This document shows, piece by piece, positions 1 to 7,277 of a stretch of 39,806 bases of DNA. The notes beneath the pieces are model-generated. The model was not told the DNA's origin and did no database searches. It saw only the letters and a program-made list of their open reading frames with translations. Source of the stretch: Nostoc sp. MG11 (lineage in GTDB: Bacteria; Cyanobacteriota; Cyanobacteriia; Cyanobacteriales; Nostocaceae); the NCBI RefSeq assembly GCF_014904695.1, contig NZ_JACXXN010000044.1, positions 1 to 39,806 on the forward strand, written 5' to 3'. The translations under genes and the position numbers were made by a program. Numbering within the stretch: the stretch's first letter is position 1; each line of letters starts with the position of its first letter.

Positions 1-48
1 ACCTACCTAGCTAAGTCATTCAGCTCCAACGATTACTCCGCTTACTAA
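1..48 (+). CDS. RiPP precursor peptide, 3' end only (cut by window edge)
   Basis: The first 48 bases encode the last 15 residues, TYLAKSFSSNDYSAY, and a TAA stop of another member of the precursor array. The DNA is essentially identical to the end of the next copy (from about 397). Leader and start lie outside the window, so the array extends to the left. There is no cysteine in the visible part. Confidence is high that this is a family member; its full length cannot be seen. Confidence 0.85.
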   Translation, partial: TYLAKSFSSNDYSAY

Positions 49-82
49 TAGCTTAGTACTAAAACTACAAAGCTATTTGGCT

Positions 83-153
83 CTCCTGGGATAAAAAAGA
101 AAAGCAATCTCTGAGATAAATATGAGATTTCTCGATTACCAAATACCCAGGAG
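83..153 (+). repeat. Array spacer stem-loop, copy 1
   Basis: CTCCTGGG (83-90) pairs with CCCAGGAG (146-153). Inside, AATCTC pairs with GAGATT, giving a nested hairpin of about 70 nt in the spacer upstream of a precursor. The same structure recurs at 479, 877 and 1273. No T-tract follows, so it does not look like a normal intrinsic terminator. An RNA-processing, stability or attenuation element is inferred. Confidence 0.7.
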
Positions 154-211
154 AACCAAACAAATTAAGCAATTTACAGATGATTTGCAACAAACACTTT
201 AGGAGTTAATT

Positions 212-445
212 ATGGCAACTATTACTCTTTCTGAACTGCGTAATGCTGGTTCTCAACTATTCCAAGATTCTGAAAGCTTTCTCAATGACCTCAGCGATGT
301 AGATGCAATCTCTGGTGGTTACGACAACTTCAGCGGCTTTCACGGATTTGACAAACTGATTGAAGGCTACGTAAATGTATATGCCATCGGTCATGTTACC
401 TACCTAGCTAAGTCATTCAGCTCCAACGATTACTCCGCTTACTAA
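212..445 (+). CDS. Double-glycine-leader RiPP precursor peptide, copy A
   Basis: A 77-residue peptide. The leader (residues 1-36) is acidic and ends LSDVDAISGG, the double-glycine signal cut by C39 peptidases. The 41-residue core (37-77) is rich in Tyr, Phe, Gly and Ser and has no cysteine. Core Ser/Thr are S41, T63, S68, S70, S71 and S75; lysines are K48 and K67. A TAGGAG ribosome site lies 7-10 bases before the ATG. The next genes but one are an APH-like kinase and a HopA1-like protein, a pair that dehydrates Ser/Thr in thioamitides and class V lanthipeptides. The core is therefore probably dehydrated, then trimmed and exported by the C39 ABC transporter at 31-34 kb. Precursor identity is strongly supported; the modification is inferred. 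Confidence 0.85.
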   Translation: MATITLSELRNAGSQLFQDSESFLNDLSDVDAISGGYDNFSGFHGFDKLIEGYVNVYAIGHVTYLAKSFSSNDYSAY

Positions 446-478
446 TAGCTTTGTAGTTAGACTACTGAGCTAATAGCT

Positions 479-549
479 CTCCTGGCGTAAATGAGAAAAG
501 TAATCTTTGAGATAAACATGAGATTTCTCGATTACCAAACACCCAGGAG
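479..549 (+). repeat. Array spacer stem-loop, copy 2
   Basis: CTCCTGG (479-485) pairs with CCAGGAG (543-549). The spacer otherwise matches the other copies in sequence, length and position, about 35 bases after a precursor stop codon. Confidence 0.7.
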
Positions 550-605
550 AAGCTATCAAATAAACACTCTCAAGATATTTGCAACAATAATTTTAGGAGA
601 AAATC

Positions 606-842
606 ATGGCAAACATCACTCTTTCTGAACTACGTAATGCTGGTTCTCAACTGTTCCAAGATTCTGAAAGTTTTCTCAATGACCTCAGCGATGTAGATGC
701 AATCTCTGGTGGTTATGATTCTGGCTTTAGCGACTTTCATGGATTTGACAAGCTAATTGAAGGATATGTCAATATCTATGCAATTGGTCATGTTACCTAC
801 TTAGCTAAGTCATTTAGCTCTAACGACTACTCCGCTTACTAA
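606..842 (+). CDS. Double-glycine-leader RiPP precursor peptide, copy B
   Basis: A 78-residue paralogue of copy A with the same leader ending DAISGG. The core is one residue longer because YDNFSGF is replaced by YDSGFSDF. The C-terminal half, with AIGHVTYLAKSF and SSNDYSAY, is unchanged. It has no cysteine. TTTTAGGAG precedes the ATG. The start-to-start distance from copy A is 394 bases, so gene plus spacer is the repeated unit. Differences between copies are concentrated in the first half of the core, as expected if the leader and the distal core are under constraint. Confidence 0.85.
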   Translation: MANITLSELRNAGSQLFQDSESFLNDLSDVDAISGGYDSGFSDFHGFDKLIEGYVNIYAIGHVTYLAKSFSSNDYSAY

Positions 843-876
843 TAGCTTAGTACTAAAACTACAAAGCTATTTGGCT

Positions 877-947
877 CTCCTGGGATAAAAAGGAAAAGTA
901 ATCTCTAAGATAAACATGAGATTTCCCGATTACCAAACACCCAGGAG
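877..947 (+). repeat. Array spacer stem-loop, copy 3
   Basis: CTCCTGGG (877-884) pairs with CCCAGGAG (940-947), with the same nested inner arms. The spacer left of it closely matches the one at 49-90, so copies may have exchanged sequence. Confidence 0.7.
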
Positions 948-1005
948 AAGCTATCAAATTAAACAATCTCAAGATAATTTGCAACAATAATTTTAGGAGA
1001 AGATC

Positions 1006-1239
1006 ATGGCAAACATCACTCTTTCTGAACTACGTAATTCTGGTTCTCAACTGTTCCAAGATTCTGAAAGTTTTCTCAATGACCTCAGCGATGTAGATGC
1101 AATCTCTGGTGGTTATGATAATTTCAGTAAATTTTATGGATTTGAAAAGGTAATTGAAGGCTATGTCAATGTATATGCCATTGGTCATGTTACCTACCTA
1201 GCTAAGTCATTCAGCTCTAACGACGCTAGCGCTTACTAA
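1006..1239 (+). CDS. Double-glycine-leader RiPP precursor peptide, copy C
   Basis: A 77-residue paralogue. The leader differs from copy B only at A12S. The core begins YDNFSKFYGFEKVIEG, so it carries an extra lysine and a His-to-Tyr change. It keeps AIGHVTYLAKSF and ends SSNDASAY. It has no cysteine. TTTTAGGAG lies before the ATG, and the start is 400 bases after that of copy B. It is the most divergent intact array member in the proximal core, so the array probably makes a family of related products rather than one. Confidence 0.85.
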   Translation: MANITLSELRNSGSQLFQDSESFLNDLSDVDAISGGYDNFSKFYGFEKVIEGYVNVYAIGHVTYLAKSFSSNDASAY

Positions 1240-1272
1240 TAGCTTTGTAGTTAATTACTGAGCTATTTAGCT

Positions 1273-1339
1273 CTCCTGGGATAAATGGAAAAGCAATCTC
1301 TGAGATAAATATGAGTTTGAATTACCAAATACTCAGGAG
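1273..1339 (+). repeat. Array spacer stem-loop, copy 4 (degenerate)
   Basis: CTCCTGGG (1273-1280) faces CTCAGGAG (1332-1339), so one base pair is weakened. The inner arm is shortened. This decayed copy stands in front of the inactivated precursor. Confidence 0.55.
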
Positions 1340-1372
1340 AAGCAAATAAATCAAGCAATGTAGGAGTAAATT

Positions 1373-1606
1373 ATGGCAACTATTCTTCTTTCATAACTGG
1401 GTAATGTTGGCTCACAACTATTCCAAGATTCTGAAAGCTTTCTCGCTGACATGAGTGATTTAGATTCTATCTCTGGTAGTTATGATTCGGGCTTTAGCAA
1501 CTATTCAGGATATACGAAGCTGATTGAGGGATATGTCATTACATACGCTATTGATCAGATTGTTTACTTAGCCAAGTCATTCAGTTCACACGACTCAAAT
1601 TACTAA
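1373..1606 (+). pseudogene. Inactivated RiPP precursor (nonsense codon, lost GG site)
   Basis: A 78-codon frame lines up with the array members from ATG (1373) to TAA (1604-1606), but codon 8 is TAA (1394-1396). The cleavage site is also changed: ISGG has become ISGS. The core has drifted (YVITYAIDQIVYLAKSFSS) and the conserved Thr is now Val, but the frame remains open and recognisable after the early stop. Two independent lesions and a decayed upstream stem-loop point to a genuine dying copy rather than one sequencing error. Confidence 0.85.
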
Positions 1607-1697
1607 TAGCTTTGTAGTTTAATACTAATAACTAATTTACAGCTTTATCTGGATTACATTGAGCAATTGTTTAATTGTTGCTTCAAAGATGAAGTAA

Positions 1698-1916
1698 ATG
1701 GCGAAAATCGAAATCTCTGACCTGCATACCGCTGATTTAGAAACCTTCCTGACTAATCTTAATGATGTGGATTCTATATATGGTGGTGAAGAATATGCTT
1801 TTGCTCAGACTTTTAACTTTGGCATGAAGATACTGGAAGCTGCGATCGCAATATTTGCTATCTCCAGTATTACATGGATTGCACAGTCATTCAACGCTGA
1901 AAAATTCATGCCTTAA
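1698..1916 (+). CDS. Divergent double-glycine RiPP precursor peptide
   Basis: A 72-residue peptide whose leader ends LNDVDSIYGG (GG at 29-30), clearly related to LSDVDAISGG of the array. The 42-residue core is more hydrophobic and also lacks cysteine. AISSITWIAQSF (residues 54-65) aligns with AIGHVTYLAKSF of the array cores, so the family motif is A-I-x-x-[VI]-T-[YW]-[LI]-A-[KQ]-S-F. The start codon at 1698 has GAAG upstream at short spacing. A HIP1 site (GCGATCGC) lies inside the gene. It sits directly before the modification genes, so it may be the ancestral or a second substrate of the same enzymes. Confidence 0.75.
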   Translation: MAKIEISDLHTADLETFLTNLNDVDSIYGGEEYAFAQTFNFGMKILEAAIAIFAISSITWIAQSFNAEKFMP

Positions 1917-1981
1917 AACCAACTCTCTTTGCCTGATGATTGTCGTTACAACCTGACACAATGAGCGATAAGAGGTTATAT

Positions 1982-2113
1982 ATGATTGCTTTTTGGACAT
2001 CTTTATGGTGGATATATAGTTTTTTAGTCTACCAAAACCAACTTTTAACTAAGCAAGAAGTTTTAGTTGTTAACGTTGAAAATTATCTAAGAATATGCCA
2101 CCATTTATATTGA
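1982..2113 (+). CDS. Possible small membrane peptide overlapping the kinase start
   Basis: A 43-codon frame starts at ATG 1982 with AGAGG six bases upstream and ends at TGA 2111-2113, 19 bases inside the kinase gene. It begins with a hydrophobic Trp/Phe-rich segment (FWTSLWWIYSFLVY) that could span a membrane, followed by a polar tail. The kinase ATG has only a weak ribosome site, so this frame could serve for translational coupling. An in-frame ATG at 1961 would give 50 residues. I recognise no family; it may be chance. Confidence 0.35.
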   Translation: MIAFWTSLWWIYSFLVYQNQLLTKQEVLVVNVENYLRICHHLY

Positions 2114-3270
2114 GTTCTCAAAATGTTGTAGACTACCTGATTTCCCAAGGTTTGTGTACTCAAGAGCAGTTTTTGAACAACATTGAGCCAAAACCTGCTA
2201 AAAACTTTAACTTGTTACTCAGCTTACCAGATGATCGCAAACTCCTTGTTAAACAAGAGCGTTATAACAGAGAAGGCAAAACTGCTGGTGAGTTTTTAAA
2301 GGAATGGCGAGTTCACGAGCTATTACAAAAATTTCCCGAACTAAGCCAAATTTACCCATGTTTTTCGGAAGCGGTACATTTTGACGCTATACATTCAATT
2401 CTTGTTTTCAATTATCTAAATGATTATCGTGATCTAACAGATTTTTACATCAAGGAAAATTACTTTCCCAGTGAGATCGCAACGGTAATTGGAACTACTT
2501 TGGCATCAATTCATCGCCTAACTATTGACCATCCAGATTATCAAAAGTTTCTCCAAGATGGTGAGGATACAAGTCAACAAACTCCTAATCTGGCTCGTGG
2601 TTTAGATAGAATCACTCCAGCTGTGTTTGGTATGGTTCCTAGTCATGGTCTAAAATTCTTTGCGCTTTATCAACGTTATGACAGCCTCGGAAAAGCGATC
2701 GCAGATTTAAGTAATGCTTTCAACCCTTGTTGTCTAACCCATAATGACCTAAAGCTGAACAATATTCTTTTATCCTTAAATTGGGAAGAAGCAGTTTTCC
2801 AAGAATCGCCTACAACTGACAGTATCATTCGATTGATTGACTGGGAACGCGGTGCTTGGGGAGATCCAGCTAATGACTTAGGAACACTAGTCGCCAGCTA
2901 CCTGCAAATCTGGTTGTACAGCTTGGTTACTAGTAACACGATCGCGATCGAAGACTCTTTACGTCTAGCTACAACCCCTTTACAACTTCTCCAGCCTTCA
3001 ATTGCAGCGCTAGCTACTGCTTATTTGGCTGACTTCCCCGAAATCTTAGAACGTCGTCCTGATTTCTTACCGCGAGTCATGCAATTTTGCGGTTTAGCTT
3101 TGATTAGAGCTATTCAAGCACAACTCCAGCACGAAAAAACCTTTGGTAATGTGGGTGTCTGTATGCTCCAAGTTGCCAAGAGTTTGTTGTGTCGTCCAGA
3201 AGCATCAATTCCGACGATTTTCGGTATGGAAGCACGCTACCTCGCTCCCACAAGCTTATCCCCCGTTTAA
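2095..3270 (+). CDS. APH/choline-kinase-fold phosphotransferase, RiPP Ser/Thr kinase
   Basis: A 391-residue kinase-like protein. It shows the aminoglycoside-phosphotransferase catalytic loop THNDLKLNN (catalytic D218, metal-binding N223) and the metal motif LIDWERGAWGDPANDLG (D249). A nucleotide-binding lysine is likely at K53 (LLVKQER). The same fold acts in thioviridamide-type (TvaC) and class V lanthipeptide (LxmK) pathways, where it phosphorylates Ser/Thr of the core peptide. Here it follows the precursor array and precedes the HopA1-family partner, so it probably activates core Ser/Thr for elimination. The ATG at 2095 is the only good start. A sugar or antibiotic kinase role is less likely given the neighbours. 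Confidence 0.8.
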   Translation: MPPFILSSQNVVDYLISQGLCTQEQFLNNIEPKPAKNFNLLLSLPDDRKLLVKQERYNREGKTAGEFLKEWRVHELLQKFPELSQIYPCFSEAVHFDAIHSILVFNYLNDYRDLTDFYIKENYFPSEIATVIGTTLASIHRLTIDHPDYQKFLQDGEDTSQQTPNLARGLDRITPAVFGMVPSHGLKFFALYQRYDSLGKAIADLSNAFNPCCLTHNDLKLNNILLSLNWEEAVFQESPTTDSIIRLIDWERGAWGDPANDLGTLVASYLQIWLYSLVTSNTIAIEDSLRLATTPLQLLQPSIAALATAYLADFPEILERRPDFLPRVMQFCGLALIRAIQAQLQHEKTFGNVGVCMLQVAKSLLCRPEASIPTIFGMEARYLAPTSLSPV

Positions 3271-3336
3271 AAGCAGATGTGGACTGGGAAAAGGTGAGCC
3301 AGCGCTGTGAGTCCAGTGCGTAAGAAGTAAATTTCA

Positions 3337-3390
3337 GCCTTCCCCCTTCCCCCTTTCCCTTTTCCCTTTTCCCTTATCCCCTTATCCCCA
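3337..3390 (+). repeat. Polypyrimidine short tandem repeat
   Basis: A C/T-only tract made of variants of CCCTTTT and CCCTTAT lies in the 162-base spacer between kinase and HopA1-like gene. It resembles the short tandemly repeated sequences of filamentous cyanobacteria. It ends in CCCCAGAGGGGG, which can form a small hairpin. Confidence 0.7.
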
Positions 3391-3432
3391 GAGGGGGCCC
3401 CACCTTCCCCAAACTTACAGGTAAAAGTATAT

Positions 3433-4536
3433 ATGCAACTATTAGATTCGCTGGAAAGTCAACTGCAAGATGTTCCAGAGTCGTTGCAGACATCACTGGC
3501 AGACATCGTTCATCAAGTTCAGATTGAGTCTCACTATTCTATTCGACACCCAGACTACCAACCTTTGGAATTGCCAGAGTCAGCAGTTTCTCGTTTTCAG
3601 CAATTGCCTTTGGATCTCCAGAATAAATATTTAAGTCTGCAATTGCGTAGTTTTCTTTACGGTATTTATTACAACGGCTCTTTAAAACGTGATCTCGGCT
3701 CTAATGCAGAGGTAACGAATTTAGCATTGAACCAGAATCTCGAAAATAACACTTTGTTGGGTGTAGATTTAGCGTTTTATGATCGCCTGCACGAAAACAA
3801 CAGGAGTGAAGGCTATTGGGGTTATGATTGGCTGGTGGTCGAAGAAGCAACAGATGACACTTTGGTAGTACAAAAGAATGGTTTGACGCTGCACATTGAG
3901 CGCCAACTCCATTTACAACCACAAGACCAAGCTGTCACTGTTGGGAAGTCGGTGGCGATCAAAATGCCCAAGAATGTCGTGCAAAATGGATTTTATATGG
4001 CAGTAGCTAACGCCGCAGCTACCCCAAATTATCAAAATATCGTGCGTGTCTACTTCAACTTAACTCCAGAAGGAGCAGTTGCAGTTATGGACAGTTTGAC
4101 AACCCAACTTAACGCTTTGGGGATTTCTTTCTCATTTAAAGTGCTATATAATCCTTCAGATTATCAGCGTTATGACTCAGGTGTGCTGTACTTTGGTAAA
4201 GGCAACTATAAACTTGTTCACAAAGTATTAGAAAGGGTGTATGCAGAACACCAATCCCATTTTGATGAGCCAGTACCTTTGTTTACCAAGTTGCTAGCAC
4301 CAGGGTTAGCGATCGCAGAAGAACCAAATCAAAAATTTGGTGATCAAGAAAGTTTTGGTACTAACCGCTGTCAAGTTATTGCCAATGGTTTGCTTGATGC
4401 TTGGCAACAAGGGAATAATACACCAGCCGGTCGGATGGCATCAATTTTGCAACATTTCTCCTTACGTGATATTGAATTGCAACGTCCTTACCTCAATGCC
4501 AACTCAGATGATATTTACACTTCTTTGAATTTATAA
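3433..4536 (+). CDS. HopA1-family protein, probable phospho-Ser/Thr lyase of the RiPP pathway
   Basis: A 367-residue protein that I recognise as the HopA1 type III effector family from its overall pattern. Markers are FLYGIYYNG near residues 75-82, the VRVYFNLTPEGA strand (205-215) and the family-typical SFGTNRC (307-313). Members of this family partner an APH-like kinase in thioviridamide (TvaD) and class V lanthipeptide (LxmY) clusters, where the pair dehydrates Ser/Thr. No signal peptide or membrane segment is seen, so it acts in the cytoplasm. No HIP- or secretion-related gene is nearby to suggest a true effector. Family assignment is firm; the elimination reaction here is inferred from the kinase partner and the precursor array. 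Confidence 0.8.
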   Translation: MQLLDSLESQLQDVPESLQTSLADIVHQVQIESHYSIRHPDYQPLELPESAVSRFQQLPLDLQNKYLSLQLRSFLYGIYYNGSLKRDLGSNAEVTNLALNQNLENNTLLGVDLAFYDRLHENNRSEGYWGYDWLVVEEATDDTLVVQKNGLTLHIERQLHLQPQDQAVTVGKSVAIKMPKNVVQNGFYMAVANAAATPNYQNIVRVYFNLTPEGAVAVMDSLTTQLNALGISFSFKVLYNPSDYQRYDSGVLYFGKGNYKLVHKVLERVYAEHQSHFDEPVPLFTKLLAPGLAIAEEPNQKFGDQESFGTNRCQVIANGLLDAWQQGNNTPAGRMASILQHFSLRDIELQRPYLNANSDDIYTSLNL

Positions 4537-4585
4537 AATGGAGAGTTAGGAGAGTTAGGAGTCTTCTGACTTCTGACTCTACCTA

Positions 4586-4764
4586 AGCTCGACTTTATCC
4601 AAAATTAAGAACTCGGTTTTTTTATCCGGCAAAAACCCTTGCTTTTTAGCAAATATTTTTTCCACGCTACAGGTTATCCATAAAGTTAAAAAAATAAAAC
4701 TGTCCTTCCCCAGAGGTTTCAGCTTAAGCGTTCACGTTTCAAAAAAAATGGATAAAGTCGAGCT
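4586..4764. repeat. Inverted-repeat element, MITE-like (179 bp)
   Basis: AGCTCGACTTTATCCA (4586-4601) is repeated perfectly in reverse complement at 4749-4764, enclosing about 147 bp with no coding frame. A second pair (AAGAACT at 4606, AGTTCTT at 4766) adds weaker symmetry. It fills the space between the converging HopA1-like gene and devC. It could be a non-autonomous transposon remnant or a bidirectional transcription barrier. No clear target-site duplication was found. Confidence 0.6.
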
Positions 4765-4776
4765 AAGTTCTTACTT

Positions 4777-5931
4777 CTAGAAAAGTTCAGCAGGATCAGT
4801 AGCTCTAAGTTTTCGCATGGCAATTACCCCTGAAATAAAACACATAAGCACAGTAAGCAAGAATACAGATGCTCCTCGATCTAATGTAATATATAAAGGT
4901 AAATTAGTGGCACTTCGGGTTAAAGCATAGAGTCCAAAAGAGATACAAAATCCGGGAATGTAGCCTAAAACAGCTAGAATTAGAGCTTCTTGAAAAACAA
5001 CTTTAATTAGATAGATATCGGGGTATCCTATAGCTTTAAGCATAGCGTAATCAGCCGTATGCTCGGCTACATCTGAAGAGAGAATTTGATAGACAATTAC
5101 TAAACCGACAACAAATCCAATCCCAGTTCCTAAACTAAAGATAAAGCCAATTGGGGTATTGTTAGCCCAATAAGTTTCCTCAAACTTAGCAAACTCATCG
5201 AAATTTAAAACTTTAACATCATTGGGTAGGTGGGTACGTAATGCTGTTGCAATTTGCTGAGGGTCATTTCCAGGCTTAAGCTTAATTAAGCCAGCACTGA
5301 TCTCGGAGAAGCGACGGTGGGGTAAAATGCGGAGAAAATTTAAATCACTTGTAATCACATTGCCGTCAGCGGCAAAGGAAGCGCCAGACAAAAATAAGCC
5401 AGCTACCTGAATCTTACGGTCTTGGATCTCAGTGGAGACGACTTTATCTTGTTGTAAAGCAGTGATGGTTGTAGTGTAGTTTCCACGCGACCCCCAATCG
5501 AACAGTAAAGTATCTGGCAACTTCAACTTATCCAAATTCTGATTGACACCTGCAATATCGAACACGGACTTATTCGGATTAAAACCGATAAGCAAGATAG
5601 AAGTCTTAAGGTGAGTTTGGGGATTTTTCCAATCTACAAAATCGGTGTAAAGTGGCTCGGCCGATGCTACTTCCCCGAAGCTCATAGCTTGGTACAAACG
5701 GCGGCGAGGAATACTAGTCATTTCGGAAATATTTCGAGCATGAGGGCTAATTAAAACGATGTCAGCTCGTAAACTTCTATGCAACCTCGTATTGCTATCA
5801 TACAAAGCTCTTTGGAAGCCTAGTTGCATGAACATTAACATATCAGCAAAAGCAATCCCTGCCATCGCTACTAGCAAGCGGCTTCTTTTGCGGCTCATCT
5901 GTAGCCAAGCTAGTGGAGTTCTCCATTTCAT
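4777..5931 (-). CDS. devC: DevC-type ABC exporter permease
   Basis: A 384-residue permease of the MacB/FtsX type as in heterocyst DevC. It has one N-terminal membrane helix (about 19-38), a large periplasmic domain, then three helices from about residue 265 to the end. The C-terminus RKLRATDPAELF is typical of complete DevC proteins, so the gene is not truncated. It overlaps devB by four bases (ATGA), indicating translational coupling. In known systems DevB-DevC-DevA works with a TolC-like outer membrane protein to export glycolipids or other compounds. The ATPase gene devA, which usually follows devC, is absent and an inverted-repeat element stands in its place. Confidence 0.85.
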   Translation of the reverse strand: MKWRTPLAWLQMSRKRSRLLVAMAGIAFADMLMFMQLGFQRALYDSNTRLHRSLRADIVLISPHARNISEMTSIPRRRLYQAMSFGEVASAEPLYTDFVDWKNPQTHLKTSILLIGFNPNKSVFDIAGVNQNLDKLKLPDTLLFDWGSRGNYTTTITALQQDKVVSTEIQDRKIQVAGLFLSGASFAADGNVITSDLNFLRILPHRRFSEISAGLIKLKPGNDPQQIATALRTHLPNDVKVLNFDEFAKFEETYWANNTPIGFIFSLGTGIGFVVGLVIVYQILSSDVAEHTADYAMLKAIGYPDIYLIKVVFQEALILAVLGYIPGFCISFGLYALTRSATNLPLYITLDRGASVFLLTVLMCFISGVIAMRKLRATDPAELF

Positions 5932-7277
5932 GTTGAGGTTTTATCCTTGAGTGCAATTTGAACTGTAACCTCTAGATTGGTTAAGTTAGCGGCTTTGCGG
6001 CTGCTATTAGGATCTAAACGAATTTTAACTTCTACTACTCTGGCATCAATCGCTGCGGTAGGGTCAGTATCAAGCACATCCTTCTTACGAATTTGTAAGC
6101 CAATCTCATCAACGACTCCCTTAGCTTCTCCTGCAAAAGCACTGCTAGTTACTACAGCCTTCTGTCCCAAGCGCAAATTCTTGACATCACTTTCATATAT
6201 TTCAGCAATTGCATACATCTGGTCAGTTTGTCCGACTTCTACAATTCCATCACTGCCGACGCTCTCACCTGGTCTAGTATGAATTTGCAGCACTTGTCCA
6301 TTAATGGGTGTGCGAATGTAAGCCAGATTGAACAAAGCTTGCGCTTCCTCAGTTTCGGCGCTCGCACCCTCAAGTTCGGATTGAGCTACCATGATGTCTG
6401 TAGGGCGAATTTCAGCAATACTTTCTAGCGTAGCCTTGGTTTCTGCTTGTTGAGCTTGCAGGGTGTTTCGTGTCCGCTGCAAATTAGCTTGGGCTTCCTT
6501 GATCTGGGCACGACTGCTATCTAGTATCTGTTGTAAAGTAGCTTTGCTTTCATTGACACTTTTGGAAGCTGTCTCTGCCGCTAAACACTTGCTATCACGT
6601 TCAGAGGTAGCGATCGCCCCCGATTGAAATAGCGTTTGATAACGCCTGCACTCTGTTTCAGCATTACGCCACTGAGCTATTAAACGTTTAAGTGCCGCTT
6701 CTTGAGTCTCTTTTTCTCCTTGGAAATCAGCCTCTAACCGTTGAATTGTTGCTTTCTGTAAAGTAATCTGACCTTGTAATTCAGCTTTTAAATTTATAAT
6801 CCTAGCTTTTTGAGCATCAATGTTTCCTATTTTTGCGCCTGCTTGGACTTGGGCTAGTTTAGCTTTGGCTAGCTGGGCTTTTTTCTTGAACTTTTTAAGA
6901 GCAGCCTGAAGGCTATCATGACTGTCCAAAATTGCAATCACTTGTTCACGCTTGACCCACTCTCCTTCTTTTACCAAAAGTTTAGCAACACGAGTTCCAC
7001 CCTTTCCATCTGAAAATGCTGTTGGAGCAGATAATTTTATCACTTCTCCACTGGGTTCCAAACGACCCAAGGCTGTAATTAATGTAGGCTTTAAGAGTGC
7101 GACCGAGGTAGAACCTTTTGAGGCTTGCATGGTAGAACGCTTGCTAAATAAGCTGTAGAAAACAACTACAACACTCACAAGTGCGACGATGACAAAAGTA
7201 GCAATCGTCCAACGATTAAAACCTCTTTGACCTTTAAGGTGTTTATCAACCTCTGGTGTAGATTTTTTAATCTGCAT
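5928..7277 (-). CDS. devB: DevB-type HlyD-family membrane fusion protein
   Basis: About 449 residues: an N-terminal membrane helix (near 25-45), a lipoyl-like half ending around 110, a long coiled-coil hairpin (about 125-290, rich in A/Q/E/K), and a second lipoyl and beta-barrel part with the motif YIRTPINGQVLQIHTRPGESV. This is the periplasmic adaptor of the DevBCA exporter. I prefer the ATG at 7277, preceded by AAAGGA, over a TTG three codons upstream (7286). It is transcribed together with devC. The substrate is unknown; the RiPP or the polyketide next door are possible cargoes. Confidence 0.85.
   Translation of the reverse strand: MQIKKSTPEVDKHLKGQRGFNRWTIATFVIVALVSVVVVFYSLFSKRSTMQASKGSTSVALLKPTLITALGRLEPSGEVIKLSAPTAFSDGKGGTRVAKLLVKEGEWVKREQVIAILDSHDSLQAALKKFKKKAQLAKAKLAQVQAGAKIGNIDAQKARIINLKAELQGQITLQKATIQRLEADFQGEKETQEAALKRLIAQWRNAETECRRYQTLFQSGAIATSERDSKCLAAETASKSVNESKATLQQILDSSRAQIKEAQANLQRTRNTLQAQQAETKATLESIAEIRPTDIMVAQSELEGASAETEEAQALFNLAYIRTPINGQVLQIHTRPGESVGSDGIVEVGQTDQMYAIAEIYESDVKNLRLGQKAVVTSSAFAGEAKGVVDEIGLQIRKKDVLDTDPTAAIDARVVEVKIRLDPNSSRKAANLTNLEVTVQIALKDKTST

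Noticed and set aside
1-1620. Regularly spaced repeats at about 400-bp intervals resembling an array
   Set aside because: Not a CRISPR array: units are about 390 bp and are full coding sequences plus spacers, not 25-40 bp repeats with unique spacers.
212-1916. Reading the peptides as class V lanthipeptides
   Set aside because: The enzyme pair fits, but no precursor has cysteine, so lanthionine or AviCys rings cannot form within these peptides.
3433-4536. A true type III secretion effector
   Set aside because: Only the family name comes from effectors; there is no secretion system or chaperone nearby and the kinase/precursor context fits a RiPP lyase.
5759-6428. Plus-strand frames opposite devB and devC
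   Set aside because: They are antisense to two well-supported exporter genes; composition follows the complementary coding strand.
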